Positions 40,842 through 50,046 of a stretch of 50,046 bases of DNA are shown here, in pieces. Source of the DNA: Acidimicrobiaceae bacterium. GTDB taxonomy: Bacteria; Actinomycetota; Acidimicrobiia; Acidimicrobiales; Ilumatobacteraceae. The position numbers and the translations under genes were made by a program. Location of the stretch: positions 1 to 50,046 of the forward strand of contig NZZV01000082.1 of the NCBI GenBank assembly GCA_002698945.1, in the 5' to 3' direction. The number at the start of each line of letters is the position of its first letter. Positions within the stretch are counted from its first letter, which is position 1. A model generated the notes under the pieces. The model was not told where the DNA came from. It did not search any database and worked only from the letters and a program-made list of their open reading frames with translations.

Positions 40842-41729
40842 TCAGGACGTGCGATGGCGACGGATCTCGTACGTGGTCAACGCGGCCGCCGCGGACACGT
40901 TGAGCGAGCTCACCCGGCCGAGCATCGGAATGCTGACGATCACGTCGCACCGTTCCCGCACCAGACGTGACAGCCCGGCACCTTCGGCGCCGAGGACGAC
41001 GCACACCGGCTCGACGGCGAGGTCGCCGAGTTCGAACAGGGTGCGGTCGGCGGCGTCGTCGAGACCGACCACCCAGATGCCGGCGTCGCGCATCCGCTGC
41101 AACGCGGCCGGCAGACCGGAGACGACAGCGATCGGCACGTGCTCGACGGCACCCGCCGACGCCTTGGCGACCGTCGGCGTCACATGCACCGCACGATGAC
41201 GGGGCACCACGACGACGTCGACGCCGGCGCCGTCACAACTGCGGATGATCGCACCGAGGTTGCCCGGGTCGGTGACGCCGTCGACCGCGACGACGAACGG
41301 CGCCTTGCCCTTGCCGCGACGCAGGTAGCGGGCGAGGTCGGCCTCCGGGAGGGCGGCGGCGATCGCGAGGACACCCTGCGGCGCCTCGCTGCGGGCGGCC
41401 TGCTCGAGCTTCTTGCGGGCCACCTTGATGACGGGAACCCGATTCGCCTCGGCGATCGCCACGATGTCGTCGACCGCGTCGCTGCCCTCGAGTTCGCCCG
41501 AGATCCACACCTCGTGCACCTTGCGCCGCTGCGCCAGGAGCAGCTCGCGAACCGCCTGACGACCCTCGATCTGTTCGCCGCCGAGCGTCTTCGGTTTCGT
41601 CTTCGGCGCCGGCGAGTCGCCTTGGCGCGTCCGTCCGGTCCGACCGGCGCCGCGGCTCTGTGGCTTGTTCGACTTGCGACCGGCTGCGGCGCGCCCACCA
41701 CGCCCCTGGCCCGGACCTCGCTTGCTCAC
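40842..41729 (-). CDS. rlmB: 23S rRNA 2'-O-ribose methyltransferase, SpoU/TrmH family (RlmB-like)
   Basis: A 295-residue SPOUT methyltransferase. A basic disordered N-terminus of about 50 residues (SKRGPGQGRGGRAAAGRKSN) precedes the substrate-binding domain (EGRQAVRELLLAQRRKVHEV) and the knotted catalytic domain with the three SpoU motifs: DPGNLGAIIRSCDGAGVDVV, VLGAEGAGLSRLVRERCD and IPMLGRVSSLNVSAAAALTT. Uses S-adenosylmethionine to methylate a guanosine ribose of 23S rRNA. The GTG start (41727-41729) overlaps the ispF stop by 4 bp, so it is the third gene of an ispD-ispF-rlmB unit; cysS, often found between them in Actinobacteria, is absent. Confidence 0.92.
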   Translation of the reverse strand: MSKRGPGQGRGGRAAAGRKSNKPQSRGAGRTGRTRQGDSPAPKTKPKTLGGEQIEGRQAVRELLLAQRRKVHEVWISGELEGSDAVDDIVAIAEANRVPVIKVARKKLEQAARSEAPQGVLAIAAALPEADLARYLRRGKGKAPFVVAVDGVTDPGNLGAIIRSCDGAGVDVVVVPRHRAVHVTPTVAKASAGAVEHVPIAVVSGLPAALQRMRDAGIWVVGLDDAADRTLFELGDLAVEPVCVVLGAEGAGLSRLVRERCDVIVSIPMLGRVSSLNVSAAAALTTYEIRRHRTS

Positions 41730-42223
41730 GTCGACGCCTCGTCCGGGACGTCGGCGGCAGTGATCAGCGCGACCGACCACGCTGCGATGCCTTCCTGGCG
41801 TCCGAGCGCGCCGAGCCCCTCGGCGCGACGGCCGGCGACGGTGACGGGTGCGCCGGCTGCGGTGGTCAGGTTGCGTTGCATCTCGTCGATCCTCGGTGCG
41901 AGCTTGGGTCGTTCACAGACGACCTTGATGTCGACGTTTTCGATTCGCCAACCTGCCTCGCGCACCAGTTCGGCGACGCGGGCGAGGAGGTCGAGACTAT
42001 CGGCGCCCTTCCATCGGGGATCAGTGTCGGGGAAGTGATGCCCGATGTCGCCCAGTCCGGCAGCACCCAGCAGTGCGTCGGCGGCGGCATGGGCGGCCAC
42101 GTCGGCGTCGCTGTGGCCGGCCAACGGCCGAGCATCGTCGAACACGCACCCGCCGAGCACGAGCGTCCGGTCGGGATCGTCGACGTGGCGGTGGATGTCG
42201 AACCCCTGTCCGACGCGCATCAT
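41726..42223 (-). CDS. ispF: 2-C-methyl-D-erythritol 2,4-cyclodiphosphate synthase
   Basis: A 165-residue IspF, fifth enzyme of the methylerythritol-phosphate isoprenoid pathway. VGQGFDIHRHVDDP holds the zinc ligands Asp and His, LAGHSDADVAAHAAADALLG the third ligand His and active-site Asp, and DIGHHFPDTDPRWKGADS the loop binding the diphosphate. Functions as a cytoplasmic trimer. Three in-frame ATGs are close together (42229, 42223, 42220); AGGAGG at 42231-42236 is 7 nt from the ATG at 42223, which I therefore choose. Coupled to ispD upstream and rlmB downstream. Confidence 0.95.
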   Translation of the reverse strand: MMRVGQGFDIHRHVDDPDRTLVLGGCVFDDARPLAGHSDADVAAHAAADALLGAAGLGDIGHHFPDTDPRWKGADSLDLLARVAELVREAGWRIENVDIKVVCERPKLAPRIDEMQRNLTTAAGAPVTVAGRRAEGLGALGRQEGIAAWSVALITAADVPDEAST

Positions 42224-42225
42224 GG

Positions 42226-42885
42226 TCATGCCTCCTGCTGGTCGCGATCGTCGAGTCCGGTCACGTGACCGCGGGCCCACTCGAGATCGGCGGGGACGGT
42301 GATCTTGCGGTTGTCCGGATCCCCCTCGACGACGACGACACGCCCGCCGGACACTTCGATGAGGGCAGCGTCGTCGGTGGCGTCGGCGCCCGACGCGTGC
42401 GCCGCCACCAAGGCCGAGTATCGGAACGCCTGTGGTGTCTGTACCGCCACGAGACGCGACCGATCGGGCGTCGCCCTGACGACGCCGGCGTCGTCGACGA
42501 TCTTGATCGTGTCCGTGACCGCGATGCCGGGGACCGCGGCGTCAGCCCCCGCCACGACCGCGTCGATGACACGCCGGTAGAGATCGACGCCAGCGAACGG
42601 CCGCGCCGCATCATGAACACAGACGACGTCGGCGTCGGCGGGCACGCGGGCGAGACCCGCGCGAACGCTCTCGCTGCGAGTCGAACCACCGCCGACCGCT
42701 GACTCGGCGTCGGCGTCGGCGGGCGGGACGACCACGATCACCCCGTCGCCGGCGGTCTCGGCGATGCGGCGGGCCCGATCGATGATGCGCTCGTCGCCGA
42801 GGCGTTCGTACTGCTTGGGACGACCGAAGCGAGTACCGGATCCTCCTCCCACGACGATCGTCCACACCTTGGAGCGCGGAGCCAC
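42226..42885 (-). CDS. ispD: 2-C-methyl-D-erythritol 4-phosphate cytidylyltransferase
   Basis: A 219-residue IspD, third enzyme of the methylerythritol-phosphate pathway. The CTP loop is VVGGGSGTRFGRPKQYERL, and further signatures are RSESVRAGL, VCVHDAARPF, DTIKIVDD and QTPQAFRYSAL, with DDAALIEVSGGRVVVVEGDP near the end. GTG 42883-42885 is chosen since it leaves a short N-terminus before the Rossmann strand; ATG 42945 would run into the divergent crp gene. First gene of the ispD-ispF-rlmB unit, 28 bp from the start of crp. Confidence 0.94.
   Translation of the reverse strand: MAPRSKVWTIVVGGGSGTRFGRPKQYERLGDERIIDRARRIAETAGDGVIVVVPPADADAESAVGGGSTRSESVRAGLARVPADADVVCVHDAARPFAGVDLYRRVIDAVVAGADAAVPGIAVTDTIKIVDDAGVVRATPDRSRLVAVQTPQAFRYSALVAAHASGADATDDAALIEVSGGRVVVVEGDPDNRKITVPADLEWARGHVTGLDDRDQQEA
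42231..42236 (-). promoter_or_regulatory. Ribosome binding site of ispF
   Basis: AGGAGG on the minus strand lies inside the end of ispD. Its spacing is 1 nt to the ATG at 42229 but 7 nt to the ATG at 42223, which decides the ispF start. Confidence 0.7.
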
Positions 42886-42913
42886 CGGGTCGAGAGTAGT
42901 ACCGTGCTCTGCG

Positions 42914-43579
42914 ATGACTGGCCATGCTGAGCAGTTGGCGCGCACGTCCTTCTTCGCGGACGCTGAAGCGGGGATGATCCAGGAGGTTGCAGACGCCGGG
43001 GTCGAACGTGCCTTGACGCGCGGGGACGTCCTCTTCCAGGAGGGCGATCCGCCGGACGCGCTCTATCTGGTGCTGTCGGGCCGCATCGCCATCGCGATGT
43101 CGAGCCAGGTCGATCACCGCGAAAGCGTCGTCGCACTGATGGAGCCGGGCGACCTGTTCGGAGAGTTGGGGCTCCTCGACGAGGGGCCGCGGTCGGCGAT
43201 GGCCCGCGCCCTCGAGTCGTCGGTGGTGCTCGAAGTCCCGTTCGAACCGGTCAAGACCCTGTTCGAACGCGACCCACGCCTGCTCTGGAACGTGACCCGG
43301 CTGCTCGCGACCCGGCTGCGCGTGATGGACGAGGTGCTCGCCGACTCGGTCTTCCTCGACGTGACGGGCCGCACCGCCAAGCGGCTGCTCGAACTCGCCG
43401 GCGAGTTCGACGAGTTCCAGCTCCCGGTCACCCAGGAAGAACTGGCCGGCATGGTCGGCGCATCGCGGGAGCGGGTCAACAAGGCGATCGCCAACTTCAT
43501 CAAGCTGGGCTGGATCGAGCAGCACGACCGCACGTACCGCATCGTCCACCGCGACCGTCTCGAACTCCGCTCCCGCTGA
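42914..43579 (+). CDS. crp: Crp/Fnr-family cAMP-responsive transcription regulator
   Basis: A 221-residue regulator. The cyclic-nucleotide pocket is GDLFGELGLLDEGPRSAMAR: Glu84 for the ribose, Arg93 and Ser94 for the cyclic phosphate, so cAMP binding is expected. A dimerisation helix follows (LLWNVTRLLATRLRVMDEVL), then a winged helix-turn-helix (VTQEELAGMVGASRERVNKA, residues 172-191). Length and sequence pattern are those of the M. tuberculosis Crp (Rv3676) group. No Cys cluster for iron-sulfur is seen, excluding Fnr-type oxygen sensing. ATG 42914. Only 28 bp separate it from ispD, so the promoters overlap and self-regulation would touch ispD. Confidence 0.92.
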   Translation: MTGHAEQLARTSFFADAEAGMIQEVADAGVERALTRGDVLFQEGDPPDALYLVLSGRIAIAMSSQVDHRESVVALMEPGDLFGELGLLDEGPRSAMARALESSVVLEVPFEPVKTLFERDPRLLWNVTRLLATRLRVMDEVLADSVFLDVTGRTAKRLLELAGEFDEFQLPVTQEELAGMVGASRERVNKAIANFIKLGWIEQHDRTYRIVHRDRLELRSR

Positions 43580-43617
43580 TCAACCGACAGCGACCCATCG
43601 GAACAGCTCGGCCGAAC

Positions 43618-43644
43618 GTCGGTCGTGGTCTGACATCAACCGAC
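43618..43644. repeat. 27-bp near-palindrome related to the arms at 29328 and 29385
   Basis: GTCGGTCGTGG...CATCAACCGAC is a diverged form of the 27-bp unit that builds the inverted repeat at 29328-29411. ATCAACCGAC also occurs at 43578-43587, so 43578-43644 holds a direct repeat. It lies between crp and the permease gene, downstream of crp, and may be its terminator region. Confidence 0.6.
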
Positions 43645-43710
43645 TGCATCCGGCGGGCGGTACCGTGCCGTAGTCAGCGGCGACACCCGGCCCCGTTGAT
43701 CTGAGACTGC

Positions 43711-44832
43711 ATGTTCCTCGCCTTTCGAGAGATGTCCCGCGCCAAGGTGCGCTTCGGCCTGTTGACGGTCGCGCTCGGGATGCTCGTGTTCCTGATCCTG
43801 TTCCAGACGTCGCTCCAGAACGGCCTGCTCACCTCGTTCGTCGGCGCGATCCGCAACCAGACGGCACCGGTCCTCGTCTACTCGGTCGACGGACAACGGG
43901 TCATCCAGGGCAGCATCATCACGCCCGACCTCGAACAGCTCGTCGAGGAAGCCGACGGGGTCGGTGAGGTCGGCCGGATCGGGCAGGGCACGTTCTCCGC
44001 CACGAACGCCGACGGTGAGCTGACCGACGTCACCGTGCTCGGGTACGAGGTGCAAGACCTCGGCGCTCCCGCCGAACTGGTCGAAGGTCGGTATCCCGAG
44101 TCGGCAGGCGAGGCGATCGGCAGCTCGAACGACGCCGACGCCGGCTTCGGACTCGGCGAGACGATCGTCGTGCAACCCGGCGGGTACGAGATCACGATCG
44201 TCGGACTGGCCGACGACGTCCAGCTCAACGCCGGCGCCACCTTGTTCGTGACGTACGGGGACTACGTCGACGCCGTGAAGTCGGTCAACCCCGACGCCGG
44301 CGATCCCCTTCCCAACGTGCTGGGCGTCGCCCCCGCGGACGGGGTCGGCCCCGAGGAGGTCGTGACCTCCGTGAACGGCCAGTCGACCGACCTCGACGCG
44401 CTCACCCGGAGCGACGCCGCCGACGAGACACCCGGGGTGGCCCAGGTCCGTCAGTCGTTCCAGGTCATCTTCCTGCTCTACGGGTTGGTCATCCCGTGCG
44501 TGACCGGCTTGTTCTTCCTCATCATCACGTTCCAGAAATCGGGCGCGCTCACCCTGCTGCGAGCGATCGGCGCACCCGCCAAGCGGCTGGTCTCGTCGCT
44601 GTTGCTCCAGGCGGTGATCATCGTCGCCGCCGGCTACGCGATCGGGCTGGCGCTCTACACACCGCTGTCGCAGCGCCGACTCGGCGGCATCCAGCTCCGG
44701 TTCGAGACGACCGCCGTCGTCGTGTGGGCGGTGTTGCTGCTCGTGCTCGGCATCGGCTCGTCGCTCATCTCGGCGCGGCGGGTGCTCAAGATCGATCCGA
44801 TCGAGGCGACGACCGGAGGAGCGAACCGATGA
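43711..44832 (+). CDS. FtsX-like ABC transporter permease (first of pair)
   Basis: A 373-residue membrane protein. An N-terminal helix (FGLLTVALGMLVFLILFQTS), a large outside MacB_PCD-like domain (about residues 40-245) and three C-terminal helices (IFLLYGLVIPCVTGLFFLII; LLQAVIIVAAGYAIGLAL; AVVVWAVLLLVLGIGSSLIS) form the FtsX/MacB permease architecture. The coupling segment TLLRAIGAPAKRLVSSLLLQ and the closing SARRVLKIDPIEATTG are typical. Such permeases use ATP for mechanotransmission: lipoprotein, toxin or antibiotic movement. The stop overlaps the next start by 4 bp. Confidence 0.88.
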   Translation: MFLAFREMSRAKVRFGLLTVALGMLVFLILFQTSLQNGLLTSFVGAIRNQTAPVLVYSVDGQRVIQGSIITPDLEQLVEEADGVGEVGRIGQGTFSATNADGELTDVTVLGYEVQDLGAPAELVEGRYPESAGEAIGSSNDADAGFGLGETIVVQPGGYEITIVGLADDVQLNAGATLFVTYGDYVDAVKSVNPDAGDPLPNVLGVAPADGVGPEEVVTSVNGQSTDLDALTRSDAADETPGVAQVRQSFQVIFLLYGLVIPCVTGLFFLIITFQKSGALTLLRAIGAPAKRLVSSLLLQAVIIVAAGYAIGLALYTPLSQRRLGGIQLRFETTAVVVWAVLLLVLGIGSSLISARRVLKIDPIEATTGGANR

Positions 44833-45929
44833 AGCTGGCGCTGCGCGAACTGGTCCGCAAGCCCGGGCGATTCGTCACGGCCACGGTGATCCTCACCCTG
44901 ATCGCCGTACTGCTGATGTTCCTCGGCGGTCTGCTCGACGGCCTCCTGCGCCTGTCGACGGGTGCGATCCGTGCCCAGAGTGCCGACGCGATCGTCTACA
45001 GCGAGTCGTCGCAGTCGTCGTTCCTGCGGAGCCGGATCGAAGCCGACGACCGTGCCGCGATCGAGGCAGCCGACGGTGTCGACGAGGTCGGGGGGCTCGG
45101 CGTGGTCCTGCTCGGCGCTCGCGTGCCCGGCAACGGACCGCGCGATCTCGCGAACGTCGCCGTCTGGGGCTACGAGTTGCCGCCCACCGGGGTGCCCGAA
45201 CCGCCGGCGCCCGGGGAGGCCTACGCCGACGAACTGCTACAGGCCGACGGTGTGGAGGTCGGTCAGGAACTGCTCATCGGACCCGCCCGCACGCCGATCA
45301 CGGTGGTGGGGTGGGTCACCGACACCGCCTACAACGGGTCGGGCGGCCTGTGGGCCGACCTCGACACGTGGCGTGAGGCGCTGGCGCAGAACCGCCCGGA
45401 CGCGGTGCTCGCCGACGACGTCGTGCAGGCGCTGGTGATCAGCGGTCCGGGCGACCCGGCCGAGGTCGTCGCCGCGGCCGATGCTGCGAACGAGGGGACG
45501 TACGCACTCACGGTCGACGACGCGATCTCGGCCATCCCCGGCGTCGACGAGCAGTCCGGGACGTTCAACCAGATCCTGGGTGTCACGGTGGTCATCGCGC
45601 TGGTGGTGATCGCCCTGTTCTTCGCGCTCCTCACCGTCGAGCGCACCGCGTTGTACGGCGTGCTCAAGGCGATCGGCGCGCGTTCACGCACGATCTTCGG
45701 CGGCTTGGTCGTGCAGGCAGCAGCCGTCACCCTGATCGCTTCCGCCATCGCCGGGGTGCTGGTCGTCGTCCTCGATCTGCTGATCCCACCCGGCTCGATC
45801 CCGCTCTACGTGTCGGTCGGCCGCATCGTCCTGTCCGTCGTCCTGCTCCTGATCGCCGCGGTGATCGGCAGTGCCTTTTCCCTCCGCCGGGTCCTCCGCG
45901 TCGATCCGGCCTCAGCCCTCGGGAACTGA
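44829..45929 (+). CDS. FtsX-like ABC transporter permease (second of pair)
   Basis: A 366-residue permease with the same architecture as its neighbour: N-terminal helix (TATVILTLIAVLLMFLGGLL), outside domain, and three C-terminal helices (VVIALVVIALFFALLTV; VVQAAAVTLIASAIAGVLVV; ISVGRIV-type segment reading VSVGRIVLSVVLLLIAAVIG). Coupling motif GVLKAIGARSRTIFGGL and end SLRRVLRVDPASALGN. The pair probably forms a heterodimer. ATG 44829 lies in an ATGA overlap with the first permease. Followed 2 bp later by the ATPase gene: one operon. Confidence 0.88.
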   Translation: MKLALRELVRKPGRFVTATVILTLIAVLLMFLGGLLDGLLRLSTGAIRAQSADAIVYSESSQSSFLRSRIEADDRAAIEAADGVDEVGGLGVVLLGARVPGNGPRDLANVAVWGYELPPTGVPEPPAPGEAYADELLQADGVEVGQELLIGPARTPITVVGWVTDTAYNGSGGLWADLDTWREALAQNRPDAVLADDVVQALVISGPGDPAEVVAAADAANEGTYALTVDDAISAIPGVDEQSGTFNQILGVTVVIALVVIALFFALLTVERTALYGVLKAIGARSRTIFGGLVVQAAAVTLIASAIAGVLVVVLDLLIPPGSIPLYVSVGRIVLSVVLLLIAAVIGSAFSLRRVLRVDPASALGN

Positions 45930-45931
45930 CC

Positions 45932-46612
45932 ATGACACAGCCAGCACTCCAGATGTCCGACGTCCGCAAGGTCTATTCGATGGCCGACAACGAGGTCGTC
46001 GCACTCGACCACGCCACCTTGACGGTCGGCGCCGACGAGATCATCGCCCTCGTCGGGCCCTCGGGCTCGGGCAAGACGACGCTCTGCTCGATCGCCGGCG
46101 GCATCCTGTCGGCGACCGAAGGCTCGATCGCCGTCGGCGGTGAGGAGATCACCGACTACGGCGACAAGGAACTCACCACGTTCCGACAGAACAAGGTCGG
46201 GTTCGTCTTCCAGTCGGTCAACCTCGTGCCGTTCCTCAACGCCCGCGAGAACCTGCTCGTCGTCGACGAGTTGGGCCGCCGCGAAGGCAAGCCGGCGCGC
46301 GACCGTGCCGACCGCCTGCTCGACGAGCTGGGCCTGGCCGACCGTGCCAAGAACCTGCCGTCGCAGCTGTCGGGTGGACAGAAGCAGCGGGTCGCGATCG
46401 GACGGGCGTTGATGAACGAGCCGGAGCTGGTGCTGTTCGACGAGCCGACCTCCGCGCTCGACACCGAACTCGGCCAGCAGGTGATGGAACTCATCCGTTC
46501 CGAGATGAAGTCGAGGGGGACGGCGGCGATCGTCGTCACCCACGACGAGCGCATCACCAGCTACTGCGACCGCACGGTCCACATCACCGACGGCGTCCTC
46601 AACGCCGACTGA
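45932..46612 (+). CDS. ABC transporter ATP-binding protein (MacB/LolD type)
   Basis: A 226-residue ATPase. Walker A GPSGSGKTT (residues 42-50), Q-loop VGFVFQSVNLVPFLNARENL (the phrase FQSxNLxPxLxAxEN is typical of the LolD/MacB group), signature LSGGQKQRVAIGRAL, Walker B LVLFDEPTSALD and switch His VTHDERI. It energises the two FtsX-like permeases encoded just upstream (2-bp gap). No membrane-fusion or outer-membrane partner is present, as expected for a monoderm-type system; the substrate is unknown. Confidence 0.93.
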   Translation: MTQPALQMSDVRKVYSMADNEVVALDHATLTVGADEIIALVGPSGSGKTTLCSIAGGILSATEGSIAVGGEEITDYGDKELTTFRQNKVGFVFQSVNLVPFLNARENLLVVDELGRREGKPARDRADRLLDELGLADRAKNLPSQLSGGQKQRVAIGRALMNEPELVLFDEPTSALDTELGQQVMELIRSEMKSRGTAAIVVTHDERITSYCDRTVHITDGVLNAD

Positions 46613-46648
46613 CGCGCCCGCCGCTCCCGCCGCTCCCGCCGCGGCGGT

Positions 46649-46710
46649 CTTGCTGGAGCCACAACGCCCGCTCACGTCGTGTTTGCTCACGTCGTAGTGG
46701 CTCCAGCAAA
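46649..46710. terminator. 18-bp-arm inverted repeat at a convergent junction
   Basis: Arms 46649-46666 and 46693-46710 pair with two mismatches (core TTGCTGGAGCCAC). Inside the loop GCTCACGTCGT is repeated (46670-46680 and 46685-46695). It lies between the ATPase stop (46612) and the YczE-like stop (46730). Confidence 0.7.
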
Positions 46711-46729
46711 CCTGAGGCGATGGGGTGCA

Positions 46730-47467
46730 TCAGGCGGCGACGAGGTCGAGTTGGCGGCGGGAGGCGGTGAGGAGCGACTCGACCGTGCGGCTGCCGAACG
46801 CGACGGCCGGGCCGATCAGGGCGGCGACGATCACGGTGCCGACACCGATCGGACCACCGAGCGCGACGCCCAGCACCAGCCAGGTCGCCTCGAACACGAA
46901 GCGCATGCGCGGCTCGGGATGACCACTCCGGTCGGACGCCGCAGCGGCGAGCAGCTCACCCGATCCGGCGCCGAGACCGGACACGATCAGCGCGCCGGCG
47001 CCGAGACCGACGACGAGCACCGCACCGACGTGCACGATCACGCCGAGCACGAACGACGACGGCGGATCGAGCCGTTGGAGCTGTTCGAGCGCCAGCTGCA
47101 TCGCCGGACCGACCACGATCGGACCGATGACGCTGCCGGGACCCGGCCGCCGACCGATCGCCCAGGCGATCGCGAGCATGGCACCGATCGTCAGCCAGAC
47201 GGCGAACGTGAGCGGGAGGCCGGTGCGCGACTTCACCGCACCGATGAACACGTCGAGCGGGCCGGGGCCGATCTGGTTCCACAGCATGACGGCGACGCCC
47301 GACGCGATCAGGAGTGAACCGACGGCGAACATCAGGATGCGCGTCGTGCGGGCCGCGACCCGCCGGGGTCGCCCGACGGCGACGACCTGTGCGATGGCAC
47401 CGGCACGACTCCAGGCGCGCGACGAGGCCCACGACCCCATCGTGCTGATCTGGTCACGCCAACTCAC
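46730..47467 (-). CDS. YczE-like integral membrane protein
   Basis: A 245-residue membrane protein of the YczE (COG2364) type. Five hydrophobic segments are seen ([96 protein letters not shown]), and the family phrase [19 protein letters not shown] (G-P-x-D-x-F...S-x-x-x-G) follows the first. YczE proteins have no established activity; the B. subtilis one affects surfactin production. GTG 47465-47467 or ATG 47440 could start it; the 40-residue lead-in before the first helix is unusually long. Confidence 0.82.
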   Translation of the reverse strand: MSWRDQISTMGSWASSRAWSRAGAIAQVVAVGRPRRVAARTTRILMFAVGSLLIASGVAVMLWNQIGPGPLDVFIGAVKSRTGLPLTFAVWLTIGAMLAIAWAIGRRPGPGSVIGPIVVGPAMQLALEQLQRLDPPSSFVLGVIVHVGAVLVVGLGAGALIVSGLGAGSGELLAAAASDRSGHPEPRMRFVFEATWLVLGVALGGPIGVGTVIVAALIGPAVAFGSRTVESLLTASRRQLDLVAA

Positions 47468-47824
47468 GCGTGCAGTATCGGCCGTCGGACGCCTGCCACG
47501 AGCAGGAGTTCGCGGTGTTTCCGGTCACATCGGCCGAGCCGGCGGGCGAGCGTCCACCCCGGACGGCCCTGCGGACTCCTGACCCTGGGGAGTGCGGCGT
47601 CCGCCGACGTCCGCATCCCCAGGGCGGAGCGCCCGCCGTGGCCGCCGCCGCTGCGAGGCTCCGGTGGTCGGTCCGCGAAGTGCTCCGTTTGGAGCGAACA
47701 TACCGACCGGGGTTCGGGTCGTCCTCAGGCCGTCCTCGGCCGCGAGGTTCGGCGTGCAGACCGAGCACCCGACCGACGAGTCCAACCGGAACCCGGTCGG
47801 TCGAAGACGGTCTACGCTGCGACC
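47468..47824. other. Divergent intergenic region with a bulged hairpin
   Basis: 357 bp between the starts of the YczE-like (minus) and acyl-CoA synthetase (plus) genes. A hairpin pairs 47583-47601 with 47606-47624 (CCCTGGGGA and its complement outermost, two single-base bulges, 4-nt loop). Open frames here are Arg/Ser/Pro-rich on both strands and do not look like proteins. The hairpin may be an operator or a leader structure; I see no riboswitch I can name. Confidence 0.5.
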
Positions 47825-49459
<1,635 letters not shown>

Positions 49460-49520
49460 CCGCCCTGGTTCGCGCCCGAGTCGTCGTCCGGCGCGCTCGG
49501 GCGGCAAGCTCTCCTGCGAC

Positions 49521-49961
49521 ATGGAGACGACCGACACCCCCACGAGCACCGACCTGATCGCCCACATCACCGAGGCGTTCCACGCCGGCGGTTCGCCGTT
49601 CGTGCTGGAGATGGGGTTGCACGTGACACACGCCGAGTCCGGGTTGGTGCGGTTCACGCTGCCGATCTCCGAACGGCTCACGCACGGCGGCGGGGTGTTG
49701 TCCGGGCAGGCGATCATGTCGTGCATGGACACCGGCATGGTGTTCGTGATGATGTCGCTGCGTCCCGAGGCAGACGTCAACTTCACGACGATCGAACTGA
49801 AGACCGCATTCGAGCGCGCCGTGCCGGCCGACACCCCCGAGGTCACGTTCGAGGCACGGGCGACCAAGCCGGGCCGCACCCTCGTGTTCGGCGAGATCGA
49901 CCTGCTCCTCCCCGACGGCAAGCGCGCCGCAGCGGCCACCACCACCTACATGTGGCTCTGA
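49521..49961 (+). CDS. PaaI-like hot-dog thioesterase
   Basis: A 146-residue hot-dog protein of the PaaI/YigI type. The active-site stretch is THGGGVLSGQAIMSCMDTGM (His-Gly-Gly, then Asp in the central helix), and the strands VNFTTIELKTAFERAV and VTFEARATKPGRTLVFGEID complete the fold. Members hydrolyse aryl- or acyl-CoA thioesters. ATG 49521 begins METTDTPTSTDLIAH. Downstream of the acyl-CoA synthetase on the same strand. Confidence 0.88.
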   Translation: METTDTPTSTDLIAHITEAFHAGGSPFVLEMGLHVTHAESGLVRFTLPISERLTHGGGVLSGQAIMSCMDTGMVFVMMSLRPEADVNFTTIELKTAFERAVPADTPEVTFEARATKPGRTLVFGEIDLLLPDGKRAAAATTTYMWL

Positions 49962-49990
49962 CCCCGCACCGCCCCGACGCCCCGGACACA

Positions 49991-50046
49991 CAGGCGATTT
50001 AATCCACCAGGCGTCCACCGGTGGACACCCAGGCGATTAAATCCAC
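49991..50046. repeat. Direct repeat flanking a short palindrome at the window edge
   Basis: CAGGCGATT(T/A)AATCCAC occurs at 49991-50007 and 50030-50046, with a truncated version CAGGCGTCCAC and the palindrome GTCCACCGGTGGAC (50013-50026) between. It lies downstream of the thioesterase gene; the structure probably continues past the window. Confidence 0.75.

Overview
The window is a GC-rich bacterial chromosome segment with dense, short-gapped genes, many GTG starts and frequent 4-bp stop/start overlaps. The gene families point to Actinomycetota: DUF3263 with LytR_C, actinobacterial-type HemQ, PAC2, the YlbL/UPF0182 pair, a CysO-like sulfur carrier, a Crp like the mycobacterial one and a sortase. 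The Baeyer-Villiger monooxygenase and the secreted [LI]xDTR...VDVxGYY repeats suggest Acidimicrobiia, perhaps near Ilumatobacter; that placement is inference. No prophage, insertion sequence, CRISPR array or rRNA was seen.

Layout. 1-5.3 kb (minus): a large LuxR/ATPase regulator running off the left edge, a MaoC-like hydratase, a class III adenylate cyclase and an alpha/beta hydrolase. 5.4-6.8 kb: a Rho_N-tailed repeat protein divergent from a coiled-coil protein. 6.9-13.4 kb (minus): YlbL-type PDZ/Lon protease, a DivIVA-like protein with a phage Mu F-like C-terminus, and UPF0182. 13.5-19.7 kb: small membrane protein plus HEAT protein, GNAT, PAC2, Nudix, GlnD and a hypothetical protein. 19.7-24.8 kb: lipoprotein binding protein, HemQ, FdhD with ATP-grasp, an atypical MIP channel, DUF1697. 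24.9-29.3 kb: GroEL under two overlapping CIRCE operators, CysO-like carrier, class V aminotransferase, glycerate kinase. 29.4-36.8 kb: DUF3263/LytR_C, uridine kinase, a second LytR_C lipoprotein, HD-GYP protein, monooxygenase, L,D-transpeptidase and tRNA-Thr. 36.8-40.7 kb: a surface cluster of LPPTG-anchored fasciclin, lipoprotein and Tat-exported sortase. 40.8-43.6 kb: ispD-ispF-rlmB divergent from crp. 43.7-50 kb: FtsX-type permease pair with ATPase, YczE-like protein, acyl-CoA synthetase and thioesterase.

Themes. The adenylate cyclase and Crp are candidate ends of one cAMP circuit. Sortase, LPPTG protein, L,D-transpeptidase and LytR_C proteins form a cell-envelope theme. MaoC, acyl-CoA synthetase, thioesterase and monooxygenase suggest lipid or hydrophobic-compound catabolism.

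The most distinctive non-coding signal is that most gene 3' ends, above all the convergent junctions, carry a long and nearly perfect inverted repeat, usually of unique sequence. One such element occurs twice at identical length (109 bp, at 15910 and 26698) with compensatory changes in its arms, and each copy ends on the stop codon of the adjacent minus-strand gene. This is the best candidate for an undescribed structured element here. The DivIVA/Mu-F fusion, the Tat sortase with three surface repeats and the CysO-like protein encoded with a Gly-Gly-Cys tail are the most unusual proteins.
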